Shown here piece after piece: positions 17,223-25,151 of a DNA stretch of 64,000 nucleotides (position 1 is the first letter of the stretch; each line of letters starts with the position of its first letter). The translations under genes were made by a program, and so were the position numbers. The stretch is from contig NZ_JBLKOA010000006.1 of NCBI RefSeq assembly GCF_051414135.1, positions 62,001 through 126,000 of the forward strand. The letters are read 5' to 3'. The notes beneath the pieces were generated by a model, which saw nothing but the letters and a program-made list of their open reading frames with translations, had not been told where the DNA came from and searched no databases. The stretch is from Halovenus halobia. GTDB lineage: Archaea; Halobacteriota; Halobacteria; Halobacteriales; Haloarculaceae.

Positions 17223-17591
17223 ACAGCCAGTACGGGCGACAGCAGTTTAGCGGTTGTGCTGAAGCGAGTAGAGAAGGTCTGCAGAGAGGCAGTGCTAACA
17301 GTCGAGCGAAGTCCATCTTGACCTGGGCCGTCGTCTCTATCCAAAGTATGTATACAACAGAACATACTGTATACTGTTTTCGAGCGATTTGCCAGATAGC
17401 GAGCAAAAAAAGTAGCTAGACGGTGTCGTCACAGTCATAGAGCAGTGTTTTGCTCATCGAAGTCGTGGTGGGAACGACGAGCCTGAGAATAGCTGGCGTG
17501 TGAGGGGGTAGCAATACGATATTCGAAATTGGGCTGCGACATTCGTACCGCATCGTCGGGCTTATTACGATGTGCGAACTGCGTGCAGGTA
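17223..17591. promoter_or_regulatory. Intergenic region upstream of carB with an AT-rich dyad
   Basis: No gene is seen in these 369 bases. They hold an AT-rich dyad (AGTATG at 17345-17350 facing CATACT at 17363-17368, followed by GTATAC) and a TATA-like CTTATTAC at 17561-17568, centred 27 bases before the carB ATG at 17592. The dyad lies between the two divergent units and could be an operator; no regulator is known. Confidence 0.5.
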
Positions 17592-20500
17592 ATGACAGCC
17601 GAAGATCGCACTATTTTGCTTATCGGCAGTGGGCCGATCCAGATCGGACAGGCAGCCGAGTTCGACTACTCGGGCGCACAGGCCTGTCGTGCCCTGCAGG
17701 AGGAGGGCGCTCGCGTCGTCCTGGTCAACTCGAACCCGGCGACGATTATGACCGATCCGGATATGGCCGACGAGGTGTACATCGAACCGATCAACACCGA
17801 AGCCATCGCCGAGATTATCCGGAAAGAAAACCCCGACGGCGTGATCGCGGGACTGGGCGGCCAGACTGGGCTGAACGTCACCGCGGAACTCGCCGAGGAG
17901 GGAGTCCTGGAAGAACACGATGTCGAAGTGATGGGGACGCCGCTGGACACGATTTACGCGACCGAGGACCGCGACGAGTTCCGCCAGCGCATGGAGTCAA
18001 TCGGCGAGCCAGTTCCCGAGTCGGTGACCATCGAAGCCATCGATGAAGTCGAGGACGCAGTCGAACAGGTCGGCGGTCTGCCGGTCATCATGCGAACGAC
18101 GTACACACTCGGCGGCGCAGGGTCGGGCGTCATCGGCGATATGCAGGAACTGAAGGAGGCGACCCGCAAGGGACTGAATCTCTCCCGAGACAACCGCGTG
18201 ATGATCACCGAGTCCATCGACGGCTGGATCGAACTCGAATACGAAGTGATGCGTGACGCCGACGACTCCTGTATTATTATCTGCAATATGGAGAATCTGG
18301 ACCCGATGGGGATCCACACCGGCGAGTCGATGGTCGTCACGCCGAGTCAGGTCATCCCAGACGAGGGCCACCAGGATATGCGCGACACCGCGCTCAAGGT
18401 GATTCGAGAGCTCGGTATTCAGGGCGGCTGTAACATCCAGTTCGCGTGGCACGACGACGGCACCCCAGAAGGCGAGTATCGCGTCGTCGAGGTCAACCCC
18501 CGCGTCTCTCGCTCCTCTGCGCTGGCCTCGAAAGCGACCGGCTACCCGATTGCTCGCGTCACCGCGAAGGTTGCACTCGGCAAACGCCTGCACGAAATCG
18601 AGAACGAGATTACCGGCGAAACGACCGCAGCATTCGAGCCAGCCATCGACTACATCGTCACCAAAGTCCCGAGATGGCCCAAAGACAAGTTCCGTGACGT
18701 GGAGTTCGAGCTCGGGCCGGCGATGAAATCGACGGGAGAGGCGATGTCGATTGGGCGAACCTTCGAGGAATCGCTGCTGAAAGCGTTACGCAGTTCGGAG
18801 TACGACCCTGCCGACGACCTGAGCCTCGTCAGCGACGACGACCTCAAAACCGAATACCTGGAAAAGCCAACACCGGACCGTCCGTACGCCATCTTCGAGG
18901 CCTTCCGCCGCGGAACCAGCGTCGAGGAGGTCCGTGAACTGACCGAGATTCGCGAGTGGTATCTCGAACGGTTCAAGCGGATTGCCGACGCCGCAGACGA
19001 CGCCGCCGCGGGCGAGTTCCAGTCCGCAGCCAGCGCCGGATTTACTGACCAAGAGATCACGGCACTCGCGGGCGGAGAGTTTGCTGATACCCACGCATCG
19101 TGGTTGCCCGCAGGTGACGGCGAAGAAGTCGAGGAGGGTGAGCAGGTCGATGACCTGCGAGACTCGTCAAAGCCTCGCTCTGACGGCGGGGCCGTGACAA
19201 TTGACACCGTCGACGCCGAAACCTCAGAACGTGACTTCAAACTCGTCGACACCTGCGCTGGCGAGTTCGTCGCAACGACGCCGTACTACTACTCGGCGCG
19301 AGACCCGATTTCGGGACTGAACCGCGACGAACTCCAGATCGACCGCGATGTCGAGAGCGTTGTGGTCGTCGGCGGTGGCCCGATTCGAATCGGGCAGGGT
19401 GTCGAGTTCGACTACTGTTCGGTCCACGCCGTGCGCGCACTGCGTGAGATGGGCATCGACGCCCACGTCGTCAACAACAATCCTGAAACTGTCTCCACAG
19501 ACTACGATACCTCCGACGGGCTGTTCTTCGAGCCAATTACCGCCGAAGAGGTTGCAGACGTAATCGAAGCGACCAACGCCGACGGCGTGATGGTCCAGTT
19601 CGGCGGCCAGACCTCCGTCGACATCGGTGAACCGCTGGAGAAGGAACTCCAGCGCCGCGACCTCGACTGCGAGGTGCTCGGCACCTCCGTCGAAGCGATG
19701 GACCTGGCCGAGGACCGCGACCGGTTCAACAGACTGATGGACGAACTCGGCATCGCACAGGCCGAGGGCGCAACCGCGACCAGCAAGGAAGAGGCGCTGG
19801 ACCTCGCCCACGATATCGGCTACCCGGTGCTCGTGCGCCCGTCCTACGTGCTCGGTGGCCGCGCGATGGATGTCGTCTACAACGACGAGGACCTGGAAAC
19901 CTACATCGAAGAGGCGGTTCGCGTCTCCCCCGAGAAGCCAATCCTCATCGACGACTTCCTCGCAGACGCTGTCGAACTGGATGTCGACGCCGTCTCGGAC
20001 GGCGAGAACGTCCTCATCGGCGGTGTGATGGAACACGTCGAAACGGCCGGTGTCCACTCCGGTGACTCCTCTTGTATGATTCCACCGCGCTCACTCGGCC
20101 GGGATGTGAACCGCCGGGTGCGCGAAGTCGTCGAGGATATCGCCCGCGAACTCGACACTGTTGGGCTGCTCAACGTCCAGCTGGCTGTTCGTGACGGCGA
20201 GGTGTACGTGCTGGAGGCGAACCCACGCTCCTCGCGAACGGTGCCCTTCGTCTCGAAGGCAACGGGCGTCCCGATTGCAAAGATTGCGGCAAAAGTGATG
20301 GCTGGGGCGACGCTGGAGGAACTCGATTACGAGGAGCAGATTCCCGAGCAGGTCAGCGTCAAGGAAGTTGTCCTGCCGTTCGACCGCCTGCCGGGCAGCG
20401 ACCCACGCCTCGGCCCGGAGATGAAATCCACAGGTGAGGTAATGGGCACCGCTGACACCTTCGGCAAGGCCTACCAGAAGGCCCAGATGTGTGTCGGCAA

Positions 20501-21380
20501 GCCAATTCCCCTCGAAGGAACCGCAATCGTCGACATGCCTGTCGCTGGCTTCGAGGACTTCTTCGACGTGAAGACGCTGGATGACTTCGAGGACACCGAC
20601 GCAATCAAGGAGGCACTGCACGCTGGTGAGATTGATATGGTACTCTCCCGTGAGCGGGAGATTCTGGAGGTCTGTGTCGAGGAAACGATTACCTACTTCT
20701 CGACAATCGAAAGTGCACAGGCAGCACTAGAGGCAATCCGACACAGCGACGAGCCGCTCGACGTGCAGTCGGTCGACAAGCGACCGAAGATGCAGGAGTA
20801 CTGGGGCCAGCCGAAAAATCAGGAAGACCTGCGCTCACAGATCGAGACCCTGCGCTCGATTGCCGACGCCGGCTACCTCGAAGCGCTCGGCGGCGAGGGC
20901 GAGGAACTCGCTGAGTTCGCGACAGCGCTGGAGACGGTGCTGCAGACCATCGACAACTCGGTGCTCGTCCTCGAATCGAGTGTCGGCGCGGGTGACGCCT
21001 CGGAGACGATTCGTGAGCAACTGGAGATTCACGGCTACGACGCTCGCCGGGCCAGCGCACTCCCGAGCGTCGAGGGCCACACCGAGGAGGAGGACATCGC
21101 GACGTACATGATGCTCTCGAAGTTCTCGGTGCTCGTCGACGAGGAACCGACCCGTCGGCTCTCCGAATACGAGACCGCGAAGGCACACAACAACATCCTC
21201 GCCAGACTGGTCCCGGCCGACCGACAGGGCGAGCAGACACACTTGATTGGCGGCCACGAAGACGACGATGTCGACCACATCCGGGACTTCGAGTACGACG
21301 GCGACCCGACCGAAGTGCTGGACGAGGCGATTAGCTGGGCAGAATCAGTCGTCGAGCGCCGCAGTGGAACCGAGCTCTGA
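17592..21380 (+). CDS. carB: Carbamoyl-phosphate synthase large subunit with extra C-terminal domain
   Basis: Makes carbamoyl phosphate from bicarbonate, ammonia (from CarA) and 2 ATP for arginine and pyrimidine synthesis. The protein has 1262 residues. Two ATP-grasp halves are present: residues 1-550 start ILLIGSGPIQIGQAAEFDYS, and the second half begins near VVVVGGGPIRIGQGVEFDYC. The ordinary enzyme ends near residue 1072 (RPKMQEYWG). About 190 further residues follow in frame: a helical linker, then a Rossmann- or TIR-like unit (NSVLVLESSVGAG, YMMLSKFSVLVDEEP, EVLDEAISWAESVV). No carA is near. The start is supported by a TATA-like box 27 bases upstream. Confidence 0.96.
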   Translation: MTAEDRTILLIGSGPIQIGQAAEFDYSGAQACRALQEEGARVVLVNSNPATIMTDPDMADEVYIEPINTEAIAEIIRKENPDGVIAGLGGQTGLNVTAELAEEGVLEEHDVEVMGTPLDTIYATEDRDEFRQRMESIGEPVPESVTIEAIDEVEDAVEQVGGLPVIMRTTYTLGGAGSGVIGDMQELKEATRKGLNLSRDNRVMITESIDGWIELEYEVMRDADDSCIIICNMENLDPMGIHTGESMVVTPSQVIPDEGHQDMRDTALKVIRELGIQGGCNIQFAWHDDGTPEGEYRVVEVNPRVSRSSALASKATGYPIARVTAKVALGKRLHEIENEITGETTAAFEPAIDYIVTKVPRWPKDKFRDVEFELGPAMKSTGEAMSIGRTFEESLLKALRSSEYDPADDLSLVSDDDLKTEYLEKPTPDRPYAIFEAFRRGTSVEEVRELTEIREWYLERFKRIADAADDAAAGEFQSAASAGFTDQEITALAGGEFADTHASWLPAGDGEEVEEGEQVDDLRDSSKPRSDGGAVTIDTVDAETSERDFKLVDTCAGEFVATTPYYYSARDPISGLNRDELQIDRDVESVVVVGGGPIRIGQGVEFDYCSVHAVRALREMGIDAHVVNNNPETVSTDYDTSDGLFFEPITAEEVADVIEATNADGVMVQFGGQTSVDIGEPLEKELQRRDLDCEVLGTSVEAMDLAEDRDRFNRLMDELGIAQAEGATATSKEEALDLAHDIGYPVLVRPSYVLGGRAMDVVYNDEDLETYIEEAVRVSPEKPILIDDFLADAVELDVDAVSDGENVLIGGVMEHVETAGVHSGDSSCMIPPRSLGRDVNRRVREVVEDIARELDTVGLLNVQLAVRDGEVYVLEANPRSSRTVPFVSKATGVPIAKIAAKVMAGATLEELDYEEQIPEQVSVKEVVLPFDRLPGSDPRLGPEMKSTGEVMGTADTFGKAYQKAQMCVGKPIPLEGTAIVDMPVAGFEDFFDVKTLDDFEDTDAIKEALHAGEIDMVLSREREILEVCVEETITYFSTIESAQAALEAIRHSDEPLDVQSVDKRPKMQEYWGQPKNQEDLRSQIETLRSIADAGYLEALGGEGEELAEFATALETVLQTIDNSVLVLESSVGAGDASETIREQLEIHGYDARRASALPSVEGHTEEEDIATYMMLSKFSVLVDEEPTRRLSEYETAKAHNNILARLVPADRQGEQTHLIGGHEDDDVDHIRDFEYDGDPTEVLDEAISWAESVVERRSGTEL

Positions 21381-21494
21381 GGAGACGCAGTACTTCTGTA
21401 ACGCTTCCCGGAGTTCGTATCTCGTTTCGCTGTTTTCGGCCGTTTCGAGTGCCTGTTCGAGGTGGGTCCGGAGGTCGGTCTGTTCGGGTGTCAT
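21345..21494 (-). CDS. Small 49-residue acidic protein overlapping the carB end
   Basis: Starts MTPEQTDLRTHLEQALETAE and continues SETRYELREALQKYCV. The helix-rich, Glu-rich composition and the pattern of paired helices look like a real haloarchaeal small protein of the kind with an LETxxxxxxRYxLREALQ motif. Its last 12 codons are antisense to the final codons of carB. A longer frame to 21557 exists, but the conserved part begins at 21494. Function unknown. Confidence 0.55.
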   Translation of the reverse strand: MTPEQTDLRTHLEQALETAENSETRYELREALQKYCVSSELGSTAALDD

Positions 21495-21598
21495 ACCCGA
21501 AAAGTGAGACGAGACCACTATTGTTATACGCTGTTTACCGAGCCTGTAACGGTCCAAATTCGGGGTAGCGTTGTTTCTGTTCGCGGAGAATAGCTAGT

Positions 21599-21760
21599 AT
21601 GAGTAATCAGTCAGTTGCTCAAGTGATGACACCGACAGTCCGGACAGTGACGCCGGAAACCTCGGCCTGTGCAGTCGCACAACTGTTCGCAGACCACGAC
21701 TTCGGATTTAATTTCATAGATATTATTCTGAGATGTATGGTCGGGATAGTATATACGTAG
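21599..21760 (+). pseudogene. Truncated CBS-domain gene remnant
   Basis: An ATG at 21599 opens 36 residues that match the start of a CBS-domain protein: VAQVMTPTVRTVTPETSACA, then VAQLFADHDFG. The CBS pattern stops abruptly at about base 21706 and runs into AT-rich unrelated sequence (FNFIDIILRC and so on) up to a TAG at 21760. A complete CBS pair needs over 110 residues. The break is 75 bases before the proline dehydrogenase start, and the end of the remnant overlaps that gene's promoter. Confidence 0.75.
21750..21758 (+). promoter_or_regulatory. TATA box of proline dehydrogenase gene
   Basis: TATATACGT is centred about 28 bases before the ATG at 21781, the spacing of a leaderless promoter. 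This chooses 21781 over the upstream in-frame codon at 21733. Confidence 0.6.
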
Positions 21761-21780
21761 AGCGACGGCCTAGAAGACGT

Positions 21781-22608
21781 ATGATCCCACCAATCGCGAA
21801 TAACTTCGTCGCCGGGGAGACCTACGGCGAAGCGTTGGACCACGTCTCGGAGCTCAACGAGCGTGACGTTGCGGGGATTTTGAATCTCCTCGGAGAGCAT
21901 TACGAGGACCGCGAGGCGGCCAACAGCGACACTGAAGAGTATATTGCACTCGTCAACGCGATCGCTGACCGAGAGGTTGACGCGTGCATCTCCGTCAAGC
22001 CGAGTCAGTTGGGCCTGGAAATTGGTGACGAGGTGTTCCAGAAGAACCTCGATAGAATCGTCGACGCCGCGGACTGTTTCGTCTGGATCGACATGGAGGA
22101 CCACGAAACGACCGACGTAACACTGGACGCTTTCGAGAAACACGCCCGGGCGACCGACGGCAACGTCGGCGTGTGTGTGCAGGCAAATCTTGTTCGGACC
22201 GGAGACGACCTCGCCCGACTTGCGGACCTCCCGGGAAAAGTCCGACTGGTCAAGGGCGCTTACGACGAATCCCCGTCCATTGCACACAAAGGCAAAGACA
22301 CTGTCGACGCAGTCTACCGAGATAATCTCGAATTTATGTTCAAAGAGTTCGACGACGGAATCGGAGTCGGAAGCCACGACCCGGCGATGATCGAGTATGC
22401 GAAGGAACTCCACGAAGAGTACGGCACACCGTACGAGGTACAGATGCTGACTGGTGTTCGTGAGTCCGCACAGTTCGAACTCGCCAAGGATGTTCCCGTC
22501 TACCAGTACGTGCCCTACGGGACGAAGTGGTTCTCTTACTTCTATCGGCGCATCCGTGAGCGAAAATCGAATATTCTGTTTGCGGCTCGCGCTATCGTCG
22601 GAAACTAG
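21781..22608 (+). CDS. Proline dehydrogenase
   Basis: FAD enzyme that oxidises proline to pyrroline-5-carboxylate. The protein has 275 residues, the compact single-domain form. Barrel strands carry ISVKPSQLGLEIGDE, FVWIDMEDHETTD, VQANLVRTGDDL and VRLVKGAYDESP; YVPYGTKWFSYFYRRIRERK near the end contains the conserved Arg pair that binds proline carboxylate. It faces an HTH-10 regulator gene tail to tail (stops overlap at 22605-22608) and the matching P5C dehydrogenase lies 1 kb downstream. Confidence 0.93.
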   Translation: MIPPIANNFVAGETYGEALDHVSELNERDVAGILNLLGEHYEDREAANSDTEEYIALVNAIADREVDACISVKPSQLGLEIGDEVFQKNLDRIVDAADCFVWIDMEDHETTDVTLDAFEKHARATDGNVGVCVQANLVRTGDDLARLADLPGKVRLVKGAYDESPSIAHKGKDTVDAVYRDNLEFMFKEFDDGIGVGSHDPAMIEYAKELHEEYGTPYEVQMLTGVRESAQFELAKDVPVYQYVPYGTKWFSYFYRRIRERKSNILFAARAIVGN

Positions 22609-23351
22609 CGCTGATACGTCGTCTCTTCCTCGGGGTCGAGTAGTTTCGCTTCTGCTTTGCGGAGGTGTTCGAGGAATGTCGTCTTCGAGACATCCAGTCC
22701 ATCGGCCAGGTCCCGTGTCGAAACCTCGCGCGGCCACTCGTAGTAGCCAGACGTGCGGGCGTGCTCGAACGCTTCACGCTGTGACTCCGTCAGCGTATCC
22801 AGCCGGTGGTGACGCTCGGAATCACCATTCCACTCCGCCGTGTGTATCGACTCGACAGTGACCTCCGCGTTGGCGTCTTGGCGAACCCCATCGAGTGCGT
22901 CTTCGAGATTCGACCGTTCGCCGGTGAAACAAACCTGCCACGTTTCTCTGCCCCCCTCGATCCGGACCGGCGCGCTGTGAACGAGACCGTGTTCCAGCAG
23001 CGTCGGACAGACCATATCGTCGGGGTTGTACTCCAGGAAGAACTCCCGAACAACGTTGCCCGGCGCGTCGCGCTCTCGACCGAATCGCTGCTGGAGGTCG
23101 AGCACATCGCCGGCGTTCTCCGAGTTCCCGATTTCCTCGAGCAGTCTGTCCACTTCCTCGTCATCGTCCCCGTAGGCGGTGAACAGTCCGTTGACCGAGA
23201 CTGGCGATGGGCCGTCGCTTTTCGGCGAGCGATAGATTGCGTGTGCTAACACACCGCCGCCAACTTCCTCTGTCGCTTCGATTGCCCAACAGCCCGGATG
23301 CCAGAGGTCAAGCGTTAGCCGCGTGCTAGTCGTATTTTGTACCTTGCTCAT
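22605..23351 (-). CDS. HTH-10 (Bat-type) transcription regulator, probably of proline use
   Basis: Protein of 248 residues with an N-terminal sensor-like part of beta strands and a C-terminal HTH-10 domain (LTESQREAFEHARTSGYYE, then DLADGLDVSKTTFLEHLRKA). Family members (bacterio-opsin activator type) regulate local operons. Its position between proline dehydrogenase and P5C dehydrogenase genes suggests a PutR-like role; this is inference from context. The ATG at 23351 was preferred over a GTG two codons upstream. Confidence 0.85.
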   Translation of the reverse strand: MSKVQNTTSTRLTLDLWHPGCWAIEATEEVGGGVLAHAIYRSPKSDGPSPVSVNGLFTAYGDDDEEVDRLLEEIGNSENAGDVLDLQQRFGRERDAPGNVVREFFLEYNPDDMVCPTLLEHGLVHSAPVRIEGGRETWQVCFTGERSNLEDALDGVRQDANAEVTVESIHTAEWNGDSERHHRLDTLTESQREAFEHARTSGYYEWPREVSTRDLADGLDVSKTTFLEHLRKAEAKLLDPEEETTYQR

Positions 23352-23591
23352 CCCCACTCCCCCCAGTCAGTCATATACCCCCTAATGAGACGGAGATATT
23401 TGTATATATCGGGGGCTCAGATCCCTATTACCTGGATACAGAGACTATAAAATTTCCCAGTAATCGCGTGACTGCAAGGCAGTCAGGCTGGGAATCGGTG
23501 AGTTATGTCGGCTAGATACTACAAAACACGATATCAGGGAGCCTACCATGGTCGGGTGGCTGTATTCACACCGGCCCACGGAGTATATAGT
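23352..23591. promoter_or_regulatory. Divergent promoter region with palindrome
   Basis: The 240 bases between the regulator and the P5C dehydrogenase gene hold TATA-like boxes (GTATATATC near 23402, CTATAAAAT near 23445) and a perfect 6-bp dyad GACTGC-AAG-GCAGTC at 23470-23484. No gene is visible here. The dyad is a candidate operator. Confidence 0.5.
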
Positions 23592-25112
23592 ATGGGAAAC
23601 GAGTACGAGCAGTATATCGACGGCCAATGGACGGCTGGTGAGAGTACGGAGACGTTCACGAGCGAAAACCCCGCGACAGGTGAGGACCTCGGGACATTTT
23701 ACCACGGAACAGAGGCAGACGTCGAGCGAGCGGTAGACGCGGCAGCGGAGGCCTACGAGGACTGGCGCGCCCTCTCGCGAATCGACCGCGCCGAGTACCT
23801 CTGGGACGTCTATCACGAACTCCGGGACCGCCACGAGGAACTCGGTGAAATCGTCAGCATGGAGTGTGGCAAGGAAATTTCCGAGGGGAAAGCAGATGTC
23901 ACCGAGGCCTGGCACATGGTCGAGTGGGCAGCAGGGGACGCGCGACACCCACAGGGCGACGTTGTCCCGAGTGAAGTCGCGAGCAAGGACGCCTACATGC
24001 GCCGGAAGCCACGGGGTGTCGTTGGCTGTATCACGCCGTGGAACTTCCCGGTCGCAATTCCGTTCTGGCACATGGCCGTCACACTCGTCGAGGGCAACAC
24101 TGTCGTGTGGAAACCGGCCGAGCAGACGCCGTGGTGCGCCCAGATTGTCGCCGAGATGATGGTCGACGCCGGCATTCCTGATGGCGTGTTCAACCTCATT
24201 CAGGGGTACGGCGACACGGGTGCAGCAATCGTCGACCACGACGACGTCAACACGGTGTTGTTCACCGGCTCTGCCGAGGTTGGGCAGGGAATCGCCAGCG
24301 AAGTGGCACAGTACCCCGGCAAGCGCGCTGCCTGTGAGATGGGCGGGAAAAACGCCATCGTCATCACGGAGAAAGCAGACCTCGATACCGCCGTTCACTC
24401 GGCAGTGATGAGTTCGTTCAAGACCACCGGCCAGCGCTGTGTGTCCAGTGAACGACTGATCGTTCACGCGGACATCTACGACGAATTCAAGGAGCGATTC
24501 GTCTCGTTAGCCGAGGATGTCGCGGTCGGTGACCCACTCGACGAAGACACCTTCATGGGGCCGCTCATCGAGGCCGAACACCACGAGAAAGTCCGGGAGT
24601 ACAACGAACTGGCTCACTCAGAGGACACTACCGTGCTCGTCGACCGGACCGACCTCGACGACGGAGAGATTCCAGACGGCCACGAGGAGGGCCACTGGGT
24701 TGGTCCGTTCGTCTACGAAGCCGACCCGGACGCAGACCTGCGCTGCACGTCAGAGGAGGTATTCGGCCCCCACGTCGCCTTGCTCAAGTACGACGGCGAC
24801 ATCGAGCGCGGCGTCGAACTCCAGAACGATACGGAGTATGGACTGGCCGGCGCAGTCATCTCCGAGGACTACCGCCAGATCAACTACTACCGAGACCACG
24901 CTGAGGTTGGCCTCGCGTACGGGAACCTCCCCTGCATCGGTGCAGAGGTCCAGTTGCCCTTCGGCGGCGTCAAAAAGTCCGGCAACGGCTTCCCCTCGGC
25001 CCGTGAGATTATCGAGGCTGTCACCGACCGGACGGCGTGGACGCTGAACAACTCCCGAGACATCGAGATGGCACAGGGACTGTCCGCAGACATCACGACC
25101 AAAGAGGACTGA
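23592..25112 (+). CDS. L-glutamate gamma-semialdehyde (P5C) dehydrogenase, aldehyde dehydrogenase family
   Basis: NAD(P)-dependent aldehyde dehydrogenase of 506 residues. The catalytic Cys is about residue 283 (TTGQRCVSS), the general base Glu about 249 (CEMGGKN), and the Asn is in TPWNFPVAIP. With the nearby proline dehydrogenase it completes proline to glutamate. The frame remains open to 23505, but MGNEYEQYIDGQW is the usual family start. A TATA-like string only 3-8 bases before the ATG is too close to be its promoter. Confidence 0.9.
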   Translation: MGNEYEQYIDGQWTAGESTETFTSENPATGEDLGTFYHGTEADVERAVDAAAEAYEDWRALSRIDRAEYLWDVYHELRDRHEELGEIVSMECGKEISEGKADVTEAWHMVEWAAGDARHPQGDVVPSEVASKDAYMRRKPRGVVGCITPWNFPVAIPFWHMAVTLVEGNTVVWKPAEQTPWCAQIVAEMMVDAGIPDGVFNLIQGYGDTGAAIVDHDDVNTVLFTGSAEVGQGIASEVAQYPGKRAACEMGGKNAIVITEKADLDTAVHSAVMSSFKTTGQRCVSSERLIVHADIYDEFKERFVSLAEDVAVGDPLDEDTFMGPLIEAEHHEKVREYNELAHSEDTTVLVDRTDLDDGEIPDGHEEGHWVGPFVYEADPDADLRCTSEEVFGPHVALLKYDGDIERGVELQNDTEYGLAGAVISEDYRQINYYRDHAEVGLAYGNLPCIGAEVQLPFGGVKKSGNGFPSAREIIEAVTDRTAWTLNNSRDIEMAQGLSADITTKED

Positions 25113-25151
25113 CTCCGCTACGCTTTTGCTGACCCCCGTATACCTAGGAGT

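Noticed and set aside
23584..23589. TATATA just before the P5C dehydrogenase ATG as promoter
   Set aside because: Only a few bases from the ATG; transcription would start inside the gene and miss the conserved N-terminus.
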